A DNA stretch of 63,837 nucleotides from Bacteroidota bacterium (GCA_016868785.1 VGFS01000010.1:1-63837); one strand, 5' to 3'; counted from the first letter of the stretch, positions 16,718 through 26,165 are shown. The notes: generated by a model from the letters alone, not told the origin. Translations and numbers: made by a program.

Positions 16718-18889
16718 ATGTCAAAAAAACCCTCAAACACTTCCGCTTCCGTGAATGATTTCGCCGTAAGTCACGAAGGCATCAGTACATTTTATGCCGA
16801 TTTGGTATTTGGTCCGAAAGCACAGTCTCAGTATTTGTCTGCGGCTGCTCAGCAAGCGATTGCACAGGCTGCCAGCCATAGTCAGCCTATCTCTCGCGAA
16901 ACCGCCGATGAGGTGGCTGCTGGAATGCAGGCTTGGGCTCTGGATTTAGGCGCAACACACTACACCCACTGGTTTCAACCCTTGCGAGGCACTACAGCAG
17001 AAAAGCACGATAGCTTTTTCGAGCCTACCGGTGTAGATACGGGCATTGAAAAGTTTGGTGGCAAAGCGTTGGCACAGCAAGAGCCAGATGCAAGTTCTTT
17101 CCCATCGGGCGGGATCAGAAATACGTTTGAAGCACGTGGATATACCGCTTGGGATCCAAGTTCTCCCGCATTCATTATGCCCAAGGCCGGTGCGAAGACC
17201 TTGTGCATTCCCACCGTATTTGTATCCTACACAGGTGAGGCACTCGATTACAAGGCGCCCTTGTTGAAGTCCGTGGCTTTCTTGAAAACTGCCGCAACCG
17301 ATGTTTGTCAATATTTCGATAAAAATGTAAAAACCTGTTCTATCTCTTTAGGTATTGAGCAAGAGTATTTCTTGGTCGATGAACAGCAATTCAAATCGCG
17401 CCCTGATTTGATGTTTGCCGGTCGTACCTTGATTGGAAATAGTCCAGCGAAAGGACAGCAGTTGGAGGATCACTATTTCGGTAGTATTCCAAACCGTGTG
17501 TTGGCCTTCATGGCAGATTTTGAAGAGCGCGCCCACTTGTTGGGGATTCCGTTACGCACCCGTCACAACGAAGTAGCGCCCGCCCAGTTTGAGTGTGCCC
17601 CACAATATGAGGACATGAATTTGGCGGTGGATCACAACTCTTTGTTGATGGATTTGATGGAGAGTGTGGCTTTGGATCACAACTTACGCGTTTTGTTGCA
17701 TGAGAAGCCCTACAAAGGCATCAATGGATCAGGTAAGCACAACAACTGGAGCATCATTACAGACACTGGGGTGAATTTGTTGGCTCCCGGAAACAGCCCA
17801 GAGAGCAACTTACAGTTCTTGACCTTCTTCGTAAATACCATCAAGGCCGTTCACGATCACCGCGATTTGTTGCGTGCGAGTATTGCCACTGCTGCCAACG
17901 ATCACCGTTTGGGGGCCAATGAAGCGCCACCGGCTATCATGAGTGTGTTTGTGGGACATACCCTGGAAAACGCATTGAACGATTTTGAATCAGATGCGAA
18001 AGTGGGTACCAAAGCCAATGCATCGGCCAGCATCAACGTGCCCAACATACCTGAGATTCTGTTCGATAATACCGATCGTAACCGTACATCGCCCTTCGCG
18101 TTTACCGGAAACAAATTTGAGTTCCGCGCGGTGGGTAGCTCCGATAACTGTTCGAGCTCAATGGTGGTTTTGAATACCATCGTGGCCAATCAACTGAAGA
18201 ATTTCAAAGCCGAAGTAGAAGCGCAAGTAGCGAAAAATGGTGGCAGTTCGGAAGAGGCAATCAAGCAAATACTGCGCGCTTACATCACCGATTCTAAGCG
18301 TATTTTGTTTGGTGGAAACGGCTACGGCGACGAATGGAAAGCCGAGGCGAAACGCCGTGGTTTATCGAACATTACCACTACGCCAGAAGCTTTGCTGGCC
18401 TATCTGACCCCTGCTTCAGAGAAATTGTTTGTAGAAAATGGCATCCTCTCGCACCGTGAGTTGGAGGCCCGTACAGAAATTCGCTACGAGACATACGTTT
18501 TGCGTTTACAGATCGAAGGACGGGTAATGAACGAATTGGTGAGCAGCTACGTAATTCCTGCGGCAGTGAATTACCAGAAGCGATTGGCTGAGAATGTGAA
18601 TGCGTTGAAATCGATGGGATTGCCCGCGGCTTCATACAAAGCACAGGCCGAGATTATTGAGTTCTTGAGCAAGCACATCAACCGCGTGTATGAGTTGGAT
18701 GAGCAAATGACTTCGGAGCGTGCGAAGGCCAACAATTTGGAGCATGCCGATAAAAAAGCGTTGGCATATTGTAATGCGGTGAAGCCGATGTTTGATGAGA
18801 TTCGCGAGTGCTGCGATGAAATCGAGCGCGTATGCGATGATGCTGAATGGACATTGCCCAAATACCGTGAATTGTTGTCGTTGAGTTAA
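16718..18889 (+). CDS. glnN: type III glutamine synthetase
   Basis: This cytosolic ammonia-assimilating enzyme of 723 residues converts glutamate, ammonia and ATP to glutamine. Its length and the motifs GIEQEYFLVD, RHNEVAPAQFECAP, KPYKGINGSGKHNNWS and the C-terminal helical domain identify the GSIII class common in Bacteroidota. That class forms double-ring dodecamers and is about 720-730 residues. The ATG at 16718 begins MSKKPSNTSASVNDF; the frame is open another 12 codons upstream without conservation. No adenylylation gene is nearby, as expected for GSIII. Its terminator seems to lie 131 bases past the stop, within the convergent gene. Confidence 0.96.
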   Translation: MSKKPSNTSASVNDFAVSHEGISTFYADLVFGPKAQSQYLSAAAQQAIAQAASHSQPISRETADEVAAGMQAWALDLGATHYTHWFQPLRGTTAEKHDSFFEPTGVDTGIEKFGGKALAQQEPDASSFPSGGIRNTFEARGYTAWDPSSPAFIMPKAGAKTLCIPTVFVSYTGEALDYKAPLLKSVAFLKTAATDVCQYFDKNVKTCSISLGIEQEYFLVDEQQFKSRPDLMFAGRTLIGNSPAKGQQLEDHYFGSIPNRVLAFMADFEERAHLLGIPLRTRHNEVAPAQFECAPQYEDMNLAVDHNSLLMDLMESVALDHNLRVLLHEKPYKGINGSGKHNNWSIITDTGVNLLAPGNSPESNLQFLTFFVNTIKAVHDHRDLLRASIATAANDHRLGANEAPPAIMSVFVGHTLENALNDFESDAKVGTKANASASINVPNIPEILFDNTDRNRTSPFAFTGNKFEFRAVGSSDNCSSSMVVLNTIVANQLKNFKAEVEAQVAKNGGSSEEAIKQILRAYITDSKRILFGGNGYGDEWKAEAKRRGLSNITTTPEALLAYLTPASEKLFVENGILSHRELEARTEIRYETYVLRLQIEGRVMNELVSSYVIPAAVNYQKRLAENVNALKSMGLPAASYKAQAEIIEFLSKHINRVYELDEQMTSERAKANNLEHADKKALAYCNAVKPMFDEIRECCDEIERVCDDAEWTLPKYRELLSLS

Positions 18890-18902
18890 TAACTGTTTAG
18901 CA

Positions 18903-20030
18903 TCAATCCCGAACCATCACTTTTTGTGCAGATTTGTTTCGATAGCGAAACAGCAGCACTTGGTTCTTGGGCAGGGGTTGGTTCATGGGGATCGATTGTC
19001 CTTGTAACGTGAATATTTCTATTGGCGCCTCCGCAGGAGGCGCCAATTTTTTTATATCGGCATAGCAATCCGGAATTTCGAAGCGCGCGTAACAATTGGT
19101 GTCTTGGTTCAAGCAAACCTGCGACCACTGGGCAGCGAGTATGTAGCGTCCTTTGCGCGGAAAGCGGTACTCAAACATCCGCCCCTTGCTGCTGGCTGAA
19201 ATCAACGAAGTATCGGGGAATGCGTACTTTTGATAAAGGCTTAGATCGTTGGGGTTGTTCCATCGGACAGCGGCAATGGTGTCGAGTGTGGCATCGCGGT
19301 AAACCCTGAAATAATGCTTCCAACAAGTGTCTTTGGGATCGGAAGCCACCAAGGTCATTTTGGCTTGCAACGAATCACAGCGGGTTTGTAGACTGCTTAA
19401 TCGCGCGGACTCAAAAGACAGGATTGTGAGTTCTTTGGCGAAGACGGTGTCGCAGTTGCGACAGCGGTTCCAGATACTGAGCGACATTTTGAATTTTCCC
19501 GCAGTGGGGAATGTGTAGTTGCACAGTCCGTTATAGTGTTTGCCTGTGTCTGTCTTGCCGGTTTGATAATCGTAAAATCGGTATTCGTAGCGCAAACAGG
19601 AATCCGGATAAACATTCTCTAGCTGCCACTGGAAATATCGATTTTGGTTGTACTGCTTGAGTTTGGCGGAAAACCAATTGCATTTCTGTGGTTTGCAAAT
19701 CACTTTTAGGGTTAGGTAGATGGTGGTATCGTCGCGATTGCACTTGTTTTTTATCATAATGGTGCCGTAAAAGGTGCCCGTGTCCCCAAAGAAAATGGTG
19801 AATTTTTTGTTGAGGGTGCGGTAAACCGGTTCGGCCAAAGGGTCTACAAATTCTGTTTCAAACGCATGAAAACAGGTGTCGTTCACGCCCTGAATTTCTA
19901 AAGAATATACATTGCATTGGTTGACAACACTCACAGAAACACCGCTCCAGTTTGTCTGCGATAACAATGGCTGTTGCATCATCCAGGTGGATAAGAAAAT
20001 CAGGCCAATTGAATAAAATCGCGACAACAT
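18903..20030 (-). CDS. secreted PKD-like protein with short T9SS-like tail
   Basis: This secreted protein of 375 residues has no recognised function. It has a signal peptide (MLSRFYSIGLIFL to LLSQT). Two PKD-like beta-sandwich segments have the pattern ..YEYRFYDYQTG..FPTAGKFKMSLSIWNRC and ..MFEYRFPRKGRYILAAQ. It contains an unusual number of Cys residues, probably forming disulfides. The last 40 residues (PIEIFTLQGQSI to QKVMVRD) resemble a shortened T9SS sorting domain. The gene is convergent with glnN with only 13 bp between stops, and the probable glnN terminator falls within its 3' coding region. Confidence 0.6.
   Translation of the reverse strand: MLSRFYSIGLIFLSTWMMQQPLLSQTNWSGVSVSVVNQCNVYSLEIQGVNDTCFHAFETEFVDPLAEPVYRTLNKKFTIFFGDTGTFYGTIMIKNKCNRDDTTIYLTLKVICKPQKCNWFSAKLKQYNQNRYFQWQLENVYPDSCLRYEYRFYDYQTGKTDTGKHYNGLCNYTFPTAGKFKMSLSIWNRCRNCDTVFAKELTILSFESARLSSLQTRCDSLQAKMTLVASDPKDTCWKHYFRVYRDATLDTIAAVRWNNPNDLSLYQKYAFPDTSLISASSKGRMFEYRFPRKGRYILAAQWSQVCLNQDTNCYARFEIPDCYADIKKLAPPAEAPIEIFTLQGQSIPMNQPLPKNQVLLFRYRNKSAQKVMVRD
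19021..19053 (+). terminator. probable glnN terminator located inside the convergent gene
   Basis: A 12-bp perfect stem ATTGGCGCCTCC/GGAGGCGCCAAT with a GCA loop is followed by a T-run on the plus strand only. It is 131 bases after the glnN stop, within codons for LAPPAEAPI of the opposing gene. On the minus strand no T-run follows, so it should not stop the opposing transcript. Confidence 0.7.
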
Positions 20031-20114
20031 AAATAGACAACATACGGAATTGGCGTGAAATTTCCAAAAAAATCAAGTGTGAACAAAATCACAATAACTC
20101 CCCAATATGGGCTT

Positions 20115-20122
20115 TATTTTTG
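20115..20122 (+). promoter_or_regulatory. -7 element TATTTTTG of trxB
   Basis: This is an exact TAnnTTTG match ending 9 bases before the trxB ATG. The in-frame TTG at 20120 overlaps this element, so it is not the start codon. Confidence 0.55.
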
Positions 20123-20131
20123 TATGGTTTT

Positions 20132-21073
20132 ATGGAAAACGTAGAGTGTTTAATTATCGGCAGCGGTCCGGCAGGATACACCGCCGCCATTTACGCCGCC
20201 CGTGCGGACATGAAGCCTGTGATGTATGAAGGTTTGCAGCCTGGCGGACAGTTAACCATCACCACGGAGGTGGAGAATTACCCTGGTTTCCCGCATGGGA
20301 TTCAAGGTCCGGAAATGATGAATAATTTCAAGGAGCAAGCCGTTCGTTTGGGCACTGATGTGCGTTTTGGTATGGTAACCTCGGTTGAATTCAAGCAAGG
20401 GGGTCCACAAAAAGTGATTGTGGATGGAAGTCATGAAATAGAAGCGCAAGCCGTTATTATTTCTACCGGTGCCAGTGCCAAGTGGCTGGGGATACCCTCC
20501 GAGCAACGCTTGAATGGTTCGGGTGTGAGTGCCTGTGCGGTGTGCGATGGATTCTTCTATCGCGGTCAAGACGTGGCCATAGTGGGTGCGGGTGACACCG
20601 CCTGTGAGGAGGCTTCGTATTTGGCTAAAATCTGCAACAAAGTGTATATGTTGGTGCGCAAGGACGAGTTTCGTGCTTCCAAGGCGATGCAGCATCGCGT
20701 GATGAACACGTCGAATATTGAGGTGTTGTTCAACACGGAAACCGATGAAATTTTGGGCGATTTTGGGGTTGAGGGATTGCGGGTTAAAAACAATGTTACC
20801 GGAGAAACCCGTGAATTTCCGATCAAAGGATTTTTTGTAGCGATCGGACATCAACCGAATACAGATATTTTCAAGCCATACATCGACATGGATGAGCAAG
20901 GATACATTATCACCAAGCCAGGTACCAGCTACACCAATGTAGAGGGGGTGTTCTGTGCGGGTGATGCCCAAGATAAGATCTACCGTCAGGCCGTTACCGC
21001 AGCCGGTAGTGGTTGTATGGCCGCTTTGGATGCAGAGCGCTGGTTGGGTGCCAAGCACGCTGCTACACACTAA
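20132..21073 (+). CDS. trxB: thioredoxin-disulfide reductase
   Basis: This 313-residue flavoenzyme reduces thioredoxin with NADPH. The FAD loop is GSGPAGYTAAIYAAR, the redox pair is Cys135/Cys138 in ACAVCDG, the NADPH loop is GAGDTACEEA, and the C-terminal FAD motif GVFCAGDAQD is intact. The ATG at 20132 is chosen over an upstream in-frame TTG at 20120 because of the promoter position and the family N-terminus (MENVECLIIGSG). The next gene starts at the base after its stop codon, so the two are cotranscribed. It supplies reduced thioredoxin for peroxiredoxins such as Bcp at 11.6 kb. Confidence 0.96.
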   Translation: MENVECLIIGSGPAGYTAAIYAARADMKPVMYEGLQPGGQLTITTEVENYPGFPHGIQGPEMMNNFKEQAVRLGTDVRFGMVTSVEFKQGGPQKVIVDGSHEIEAQAVIISTGASAKWLGIPSEQRLNGSGVSACAVCDGFFYRGQDVAIVGAGDTACEEASYLAKICNKVYMLVRKDEFRASKAMQHRVMNTSNIEVLFNTETDEILGDFGVEGLRVKNNVTGETREFPIKGFFVAIGHQPNTDIFKPYIDMDEQGYIITKPGTSYTNVEGVFCAGDAQDKIYRQAVTAAGSGCMAALDAERWLGAKHAATH

Positions 21074-22819
21074 TTGTCATTTACTGTGCGATATCTAACC
21101 TTGGGTTTGTGGGCTTTCTTGATGGGCGCAAATTTGAGGGCTCAGGTATCGCACGCCGTTTTGGCGGTTGATGGCAGCAACAATCCGGTGAACGGGAATG
21201 AGCCCAGTATTGCCATTGATCGCAACCATATCAATCGCACATTCATTGGGGTTAATACGAGCAGTGTGTTGGCCACTGAGGATTTGCAATTGAAGCGATG
21301 GCAGCCAGTGATGGTGAATCCGCCACAGGGATTTTACGGCGACCCGGTCATGAAGTCGGGCAAGAACGGCATGATTTATTTGGCGCATTTGGCCAAAAAC
21401 AAACAAGGGGTATGGCCTCAGTTTTTCGATCGCATTGTTTTTGAGCGGAGCGCGGATGGCGGACAAACATTTTCTGCCGTTGATGTGGGTTTTCACGAAG
21501 GCAAGATGCAAGACAAACCTTGGTTTGCGATGGATGAATGGGCAGGGAGTCCAGGAGTTGGGAATGTGTATCTCACCTGGACGGAATTCGACAAGTATGG
21601 CAGTGCATCGCCACAAGACTCCTCAAGAATATGGTTTGCGCGGACGAAAATGGGCATAGATGCGCCGTTTGAGTCGCCGGTGGTCATCAGCGATCGCGGC
21701 GGTGATGCATTAGATGATGATGGCACTACCGAAGGGGCCAACATTGCCGTTACGCCGGATGGCGTTTTGCATGCGGTGTGGTCGCGGAGCGACACTATTT
21801 GGTACGATTGCAGTAAAGACCAAGGGAAAACTTGGGGGGAAGATCGGTTTGTGGCGGAGCAATATGGTGGATGGAATCACGAAGCTGTCCGCGGAACCAT
21901 GCGGGTGAATGGGATGCCTTTTGCCGTGTCTGACGCACATGGAAATTTGGTGGTGGTTTATTCTGGGTTGTCTTGTAAGAAAACGGCTTATTCGTTGTGT
22001 CGCGTGAGGGATGTATATGCGGTGGTGAAATGGGCCGGTGGAAATGAGTTTTCGAAGCCGGTACGGTTGAACCGAATATTGGCTGCGCAGGATGATGCCG
22101 CCCATCGGCTGGATCCCCAAACCCCAGAATTTTCGAGCACGGAACAATACTCGCCCATGGTGGTGACCTCACCCGATCACAAACGCATTTTTGTGGCTTG
22201 GCAGGACCGCAGGCGCAGTGCAACCGGTTCCTTTTTTGATGTGTATGGCACAGAGATTCGCGTGCAAAGAAGCGGTGGCATAGGCAAGCGATATTTGCAT
22301 GTGGATGAAAACATCCGTTTGTCGAAGACTGCATCGATGGCTCCGGGCAATGCCGTTTTTATGGGTGATTACATCGGGTTAGACTGGGCCAAAGACATGG
22401 TTGTGGCTTATACGGGGTTCGATGTGTCTCGGTCGCATCCAGTGGTGAATTTGGCCCGGATTAAGGTGAGGTTGCGCTGGTTTGGTTTGAGAAAAATAAA
22501 AGGGGTGGAAGGAATTTCCGAGCCGGGATTGAGTTTTTGGGTGATGGACGATGTGGCGGTGAAAAGCAGTACCCAAGAAGCCATTGTGGATAATCGTAAG
22601 GATAAAAAAATATTTATTTGGGCGGAATGGCCTGGGGTGAACAATTTTACGGTGGAATTGAAAATGGGCTCTCAGGTGGTGATGTCTCATGTGTTTGAAA
22701 ATGTGTTAGATGGCAAGGTCGATTTTGAGTTGCCACTGTCGCGATTTGTACAAGGATCCTACGAAATGGTGTTGAGAAAGAAGGGCAGAAGTGTGAGTTT
22801 GCCCGTTTATTTAAAATAA
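21074..22819 (+). CDS. exported sialidase-like (BNR) beta-propeller protein
   Basis: The protein of about 581 residues has a signal peptide (LGLWAFLMGANLRAQ). Its propeller resembles sialidase/BNR-repeat proteins, with Asp-box-like elements SADGGQTF and SKDQGKTW and a WQDRRRSATGSFFDVYG segment. The sialidase catalytic Arg triad and nucleophilic Tyr cannot be assigned, so enzymatic activity is uncertain. The C-terminal about 110 residues form a separate beta-rich domain that is not a clear T9SS domain. It has no ATG near the 5' end. A TTG directly after the trxB TAA (21074) or a GTG at 21086 would start it, consistent with translation coupled to trxB. The pairing with trxB has no obvious logic. 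Confidence 0.7.
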   Translation: MSFTVRYLTLGLWAFLMGANLRAQVSHAVLAVDGSNNPVNGNEPSIAIDRNHINRTFIGVNTSSVLATEDLQLKRWQPVMVNPPQGFYGDPVMKSGKNGMIYLAHLAKNKQGVWPQFFDRIVFERSADGGQTFSAVDVGFHEGKMQDKPWFAMDEWAGSPGVGNVYLTWTEFDKYGSASPQDSSRIWFARTKMGIDAPFESPVVISDRGGDALDDDGTTEGANIAVTPDGVLHAVWSRSDTIWYDCSKDQGKTWGEDRFVAEQYGGWNHEAVRGTMRVNGMPFAVSDAHGNLVVVYSGLSCKKTAYSLCRVRDVYAVVKWAGGNEFSKPVRLNRILAAQDDAAHRLDPQTPEFSSTEQYSPMVVTSPDHKRIFVAWQDRRRSATGSFFDVYGTEIRVQRSGGIGKRYLHVDENIRLSKTASMAPGNAVFMGDYIGLDWAKDMVVAYTGFDVSRSHPVVNLARIKVRLRWFGLRKIKGVEGISEPGLSFWVMDDVAVKSSTQEAIVDNRKDKKIFIWAEWPGVNNFTVELKMGSQVVMSHVFENVLDGKVDFELPLSRFVQGSYEMVLRKKGRSVSLPVYLK

Positions 22820-22852
22820 TTGCACAAAGAATGTAGGAAATCGTGCAAGTCC

Positions 22853-22884
22853 TTTGTGTAAATACACTTGAAATCCTATTTTTG
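22853..22884 (+). promoter_or_regulatory. promoter of ppiD (TTTG-N20-TATTTTTG)
   Basis: TTTG at 22853-22856 and TATTTTTG at 22877-22884 are spaced by 20 bases. This is the full Bacteroidota -33/-7 arrangement, and the box ends 18 bases before the ATG. It is one of the two best promoters in the window. Confidence 0.75.
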
Positions 22885-22902
22885 CTTCCCTTTTAATAGA
22901 CT

Positions 22903-25068
22903 ATGGCATTAATACAGAAGTTACGAAACTCAGGAATGGTTGTGATTGTGGTCGTGGCCGCCTTGGTTTTGTTCGTCATCGGAGACCTTTTAAACAGCCG
23001 TTATGGCTCAAATAACAACAATGCTGAAGAAGGAGTGTTTGTTGAAATAGGCGGTAAGGCCTTCAAAGAGAAAGATGATTTGGAGCCGTTGGTAAACAAA
23101 TTGTACCAACAGAAAATGGCTAATGATCCTTCTTTGGCGACCAAGATGCAATCGGATGAGAAGTTCCGTTTGAAAACCGTAAAGGAGTTGTATCAAAGCG
23201 CGTACGATCAATTGATCCGCGAGCAAATATTGATGAAAGAAATTGAGAAGTCGGGTATTTCTTTGTCCGAAGCTGACGTCAACGAATTGTTGGTGGGTAA
23301 GTACCCCAGCGAATCGATGTTGCAGATTCCCGATTTCCAGACGGATGGTAAATTCGATGGCAAGAAGGTTGAAATGATTTTCAAACAGGGAAAAACCAAT
23401 GCCCAATTGAAAGCCAACTTGATGACTTTGGTTGAGAGTGTAACCAATTACGAGAAGATCGAGCGTTACGCCACTTATATTTCCAAGGCCAACATCAAAA
23501 CCAAAGCGGAAAAAGAATACGAATACGTGGTTGCCAACCAAGGTGTGGTAGGTAATATCATCAACATCGCGCACAACAGCGTTCCAGACAAAGACGTGAA
23601 ATTGACTGATGGGGATTTGGAAGATTATTTGTCGCGCAACAAAGAAAAATACAAATTCACTTCGGAAGCCCGCAACGTGAAATACGTGTTGTGGGATGTG
23701 GTTCCTACACAAGGCGATACCATGGAAGCTTACACAGCCGCCATGCGTACAGCCGAGGGCATGCGCACCCAGACCGAACCCGATACCATTGGTGCTTTGG
23801 GTTACTACAACATTACCAGTTTGCCAGAATCAGCCCCCGAAGAAGTGAAGAGTTTGGTATGGAATGCGCCCATCAATGCGGTTGTAGGTCCTGTATACCG
23901 TGAGGGTAACTTCTACATTTGGCAAAAAGTGGCTGAGGCCAAGGACACCGTTCCGATGGTTCATGCTTCGCATATTTTGATTCCAACAACGGGTCCTTTG
24001 CCTGATGGTACCAACATCGTGGATTCAGTCATGGCAGAAACCAAAGCCAAAGAGGTGTTGGGCAAAATCTTGGCTGGTGAGGACATGGCTGCGTTGGCGC
24101 CAAAATTGTCTACCGATCAAGGGTCTGCGGCCAAAGGCGGAGATTTGGGATGGGCTGCTGCGAGTGGATATGTAAAAGAATTTGCAGAGTTCTGTAAAAC
24201 GGCCTCTAAAGGACAGGTGGGCTTGGTAAAGACGCAGTTTGGTTTCCACATCATCAAGATGGTGGATGAGCCACAGAGCAAAAAGATCAAATACACACAG
24301 AACACAGTGGAATTGGCAGCAAGTCCTAACACGGTTAGCGTAGTTGACGCAAAAAGTCGTGCTTTCCGTAACAAGGTTACAACCGATGCGGGGTCATTCG
24401 ACAAAGCGGTAGAATCTATGGCTTTGGTTCCTCGTGTGATGAAAGACATCAAAACCGACATGCAGGCAATTACTGGAATCAACGCACCGGAGAACGTGAA
24501 AACCATTATGTATTGGTTGTTTGACAAAGCACGTGCGAAGGGCGATGTATCGGATGTATTCCAGTTTGCGGGTGCTCACGTTGTATTCAACGTGGAAGCG
24601 GTTAAGCACGTGGGTTATGCCAACGTGGAGGATGTTCGTTCGGAGATTGAGCCTTTGGTTCGTGAGGAGTTGAAGGGTAAGTTGATTGCTGAAAAATTGA
24701 CGAAGGCTGCTGAAAAAGCAAAATCGCCCCGTGAATTGGCGAGCATGGCAGGGGCTACCTTGATTCCTTTGGAGTCGTTGAAGATGGGTCAAAACTTCTT
24801 GCCACAATTGGCTGCTGAAATGCGCATTTTGGGTGCTGCCTTTGGGGTTGAATTGAAGAAGTTTTCTGCGCCAGTCATTGGCAAGAACAATACAGCGATG
24901 ATTTGGATCGACAAGCGCGATGACATCAAAGTGCCCAAGTCTGCGGGTGATGCGCCAGATCCATTTGAATTCTATAACCGTCCGCAATACATCATGAACA
25001 CTTTGCAGGATGTATTGACGAAAAAAGCTCAGGTTCAAGATTTCCGCTACAAGTTTGAGTGGTTCTAA
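22903..25068 (+). CDS. ppiD: periplasmic peptidylprolyl isomerase, PpiD/SurA-like
   Basis: This membrane-anchored periplasmic folding factor has 721 residues. One N-terminal transmembrane helix (about residues 12-27) follows MALIQKLRNSG, as in PpiD. A SurA-N-like helical chaperone region spans about 40-240. One parvulin PPIase domain spans about 350-450, beginning VHASHILIP and ending FGFHIIKM. A long C-terminal part without an obvious second parvulin domain follows. It probably assists folding of outer-membrane and secreted proteins, including beta-barrels such as SprA and TonB receptors (inference). It is transcribed alone between a strong promoter and a terminator. Confidence 0.9.
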   Translation: MALIQKLRNSGMVVIVVVAALVLFVIGDLLNSRYGSNNNNAEEGVFVEIGGKAFKEKDDLEPLVNKLYQQKMANDPSLATKMQSDEKFRLKTVKELYQSAYDQLIREQILMKEIEKSGISLSEADVNELLVGKYPSESMLQIPDFQTDGKFDGKKVEMIFKQGKTNAQLKANLMTLVESVTNYEKIERYATYISKANIKTKAEKEYEYVVANQGVVGNIINIAHNSVPDKDVKLTDGDLEDYLSRNKEKYKFTSEARNVKYVLWDVVPTQGDTMEAYTAAMRTAEGMRTQTEPDTIGALGYYNITSLPESAPEEVKSLVWNAPINAVVGPVYREGNFYIWQKVAEAKDTVPMVHASHILIPTTGPLPDGTNIVDSVMAETKAKEVLGKILAGEDMAALAPKLSTDQGSAAKGGDLGWAAASGYVKEFAEFCKTASKGQVGLVKTQFGFHIIKMVDEPQSKKIKYTQNTVELAASPNTVSVVDAKSRAFRNKVTTDAGSFDKAVESMALVPRVMKDIKTDMQAITGINAPENVKTIMYWLFDKARAKGDVSDVFQFAGAHVVFNVEAVKHVGYANVEDVRSEIEPLVREELKGKLIAEKLTKAAEKAKSPRELASMAGATLIPLESLKMGQNFLPQLAAEMRILGAAFGVELKKFSAPVIGKNNTAMIWIDKRDDIKVPKSAGDAPDPFEFYNRPQYIMNTLQDVLTKKAQVQDFRYKFEWF

Positions 25069-25096
25069 CCTTCAGCAGAGATAGGAAAACTTTTGT

Positions 25097-25132
25097 GAGG
25101 GGCCCCGTCGGAGACGGGGCCCCTCTTTTTTT
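25097..25132 (+). terminator. intrinsic terminator of ppiD
   Basis: A 13-bp perfect stem GAGGGGCCCCGTC/GACGGGGCCCCTC with a GGA loop is followed by seven T residues. It starts 28 bases after the ppiD stop. Confidence 0.92.
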
Positions 25133-25141
25133 GCTAAGGCG

Positions 25142-25173
25142 TTGGCAATCACCTGTGCGTTGTCGTATTTTTG
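25142..25173 (+). promoter_or_regulatory. promoter of the phosphosugar isomerase gene
   Basis: TTG (25142-25144) and TATTTTTG (25166-25173) are 21 bases apart. The box ends only 5 bases before the ATG at 25179, so the mRNA may be essentially leaderless. Confidence 0.65.
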
Positions 25174-25178
25174 TGATT

Positions 25179-26165
25179 ATGTCAGTTATCACCCACGAAT
25201 TATCGCTCGAGAATTTCCACGAACAGCTCAACTACGTTTTGGCCAATTACCACAAACATGGTAAATCGGTAAGCCAATATAACAACATCGTAATTGGAGG
25301 TTTGGGAGGTAGCGGTATCGGTGGGCGTATTGCCCGTTTGGCGCTGATGAACGAAATGCCCGTGCCCGTTGAAGTATTCAGCGAATACGGTTTGCCCGCC
25401 TATGCCAACAACAAAACCTTGGTTATTTTGTGCTCCTATAGCGGCAACACCGAGGAAACATTGTCGATGTTCGCACAAGCCAAAAACTTGGGTTGTGAAA
25501 TGATCACCGTGGCGGCTTCAGGAAAGTTGAAAGCGTTGGCAGAGAGTCATAGTTTGCCCTATTACAGCATCGCGTTGGGTTATCAGCCCCGCATGACCTT
25601 GGGATTTGGTTTGGGTACTTTGGTGATGATTTTGGGAGAATTGATGGGGAAAGATATGCGCAACACCTTGCAAGATGTAGAAGCCATGTTCCAATCACCT
25701 GCACCCATCGTAGCTCGCGCTAAGGAGATGTACAATGTGTTTAAACCCACCATCGCACAGAAATTTGTGGTCGTTTGTGATTTGGCCTACGAAGCCGTTG
25801 CCATTCGCTTCTGTCAGCAAATCCAGGAGAATGCCAAAGGCGAAGGGTTTGTTTCCGTATTGCCAGAAGCCAATCACAACATGATTGAAAGCTATTACGA
25901 AAAGCACGATACCAATTTTATTTTTCTCAATAGTGGCAAAAATGCCCGTGTGAATGCCCGTTTTGATTTTGTAAAAAGTGTCCTCACCGATTTGGGCAAT
26001 GTGGTGTATCAATACCCCGTGACCGATACCAGTTTAAAGTCTCAATTTGAAGTGATTCACGCCACAGATTGGTTGAGCATTTGGGCGTCTGATGATAAAC
26101 AGGTCGACAATATGCAAGTGGGGATCATCATGAAGTTGAAAGGTCACCTCGAAAACCTGAAGTAA
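25179..26165 (+). CDS. bifunctional phosphoglucose/phosphomannose isomerase
   Basis: This cytosolic SIS-domain isomerase of 328 residues interconverts glucose-6-P or mannose-6-P with fructose-6-P. The motifs are GGLGGSGIGG, the phosphate-binding LCSYSGNTEET and the C-terminal EGFVSVLPEANHNMIESY. These fit the dual-specificity PGI/PMI family found in archaea and some bacteria rather than classical Pgi. The ATG at 25179 gives the family N-terminus; the frame is open another 40 codons upstream through the ppiD terminator, which rules out that extension. It is followed after 3 bases by the metallohydrolase gene. Confidence 0.9.
   Translation: MSVITHELSLENFHEQLNYVLANYHKHGKSVSQYNNIVIGGLGGSGIGGRIARLALMNEMPVPVEVFSEYGLPAYANNKTLVILCSYSGNTEETLSMFAQAKNLGCEMITVAASGKLKALAESHSLPYYSIALGYQPRMTLGFGLGTLVMILGELMGKDMRNTLQDVEAMFQSPAPIVARAKEMYNVFKPTIAQKFVVVCDLAYEAVAIRFCQQIQENAKGEGFVSVLPEANHNMIESYYEKHDTNFIFLNSGKNARVNARFDFVKSVLTDLGNVVYQYPVTDTSLKSQFEVIHATDWLSIWASDDKQVDNMQVGIIMKLKGHLENLK

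Noticed and set aside
20252-21070. A 272-codon open frame antisense to trxB
   Set aside because: It lies wholly within trxB, has no signal or recognisable motif and shows only the mirrored codon pattern of the real gene. trxB itself has all catalytic motifs.
23008-23712. A 234-codon minus-strand frame within ppiD
   Set aside because: It is hydrophobic only because it mirrors Lys/Glu-rich coding sequence. ppiD on the plus strand has a promoter, terminator and family motifs.
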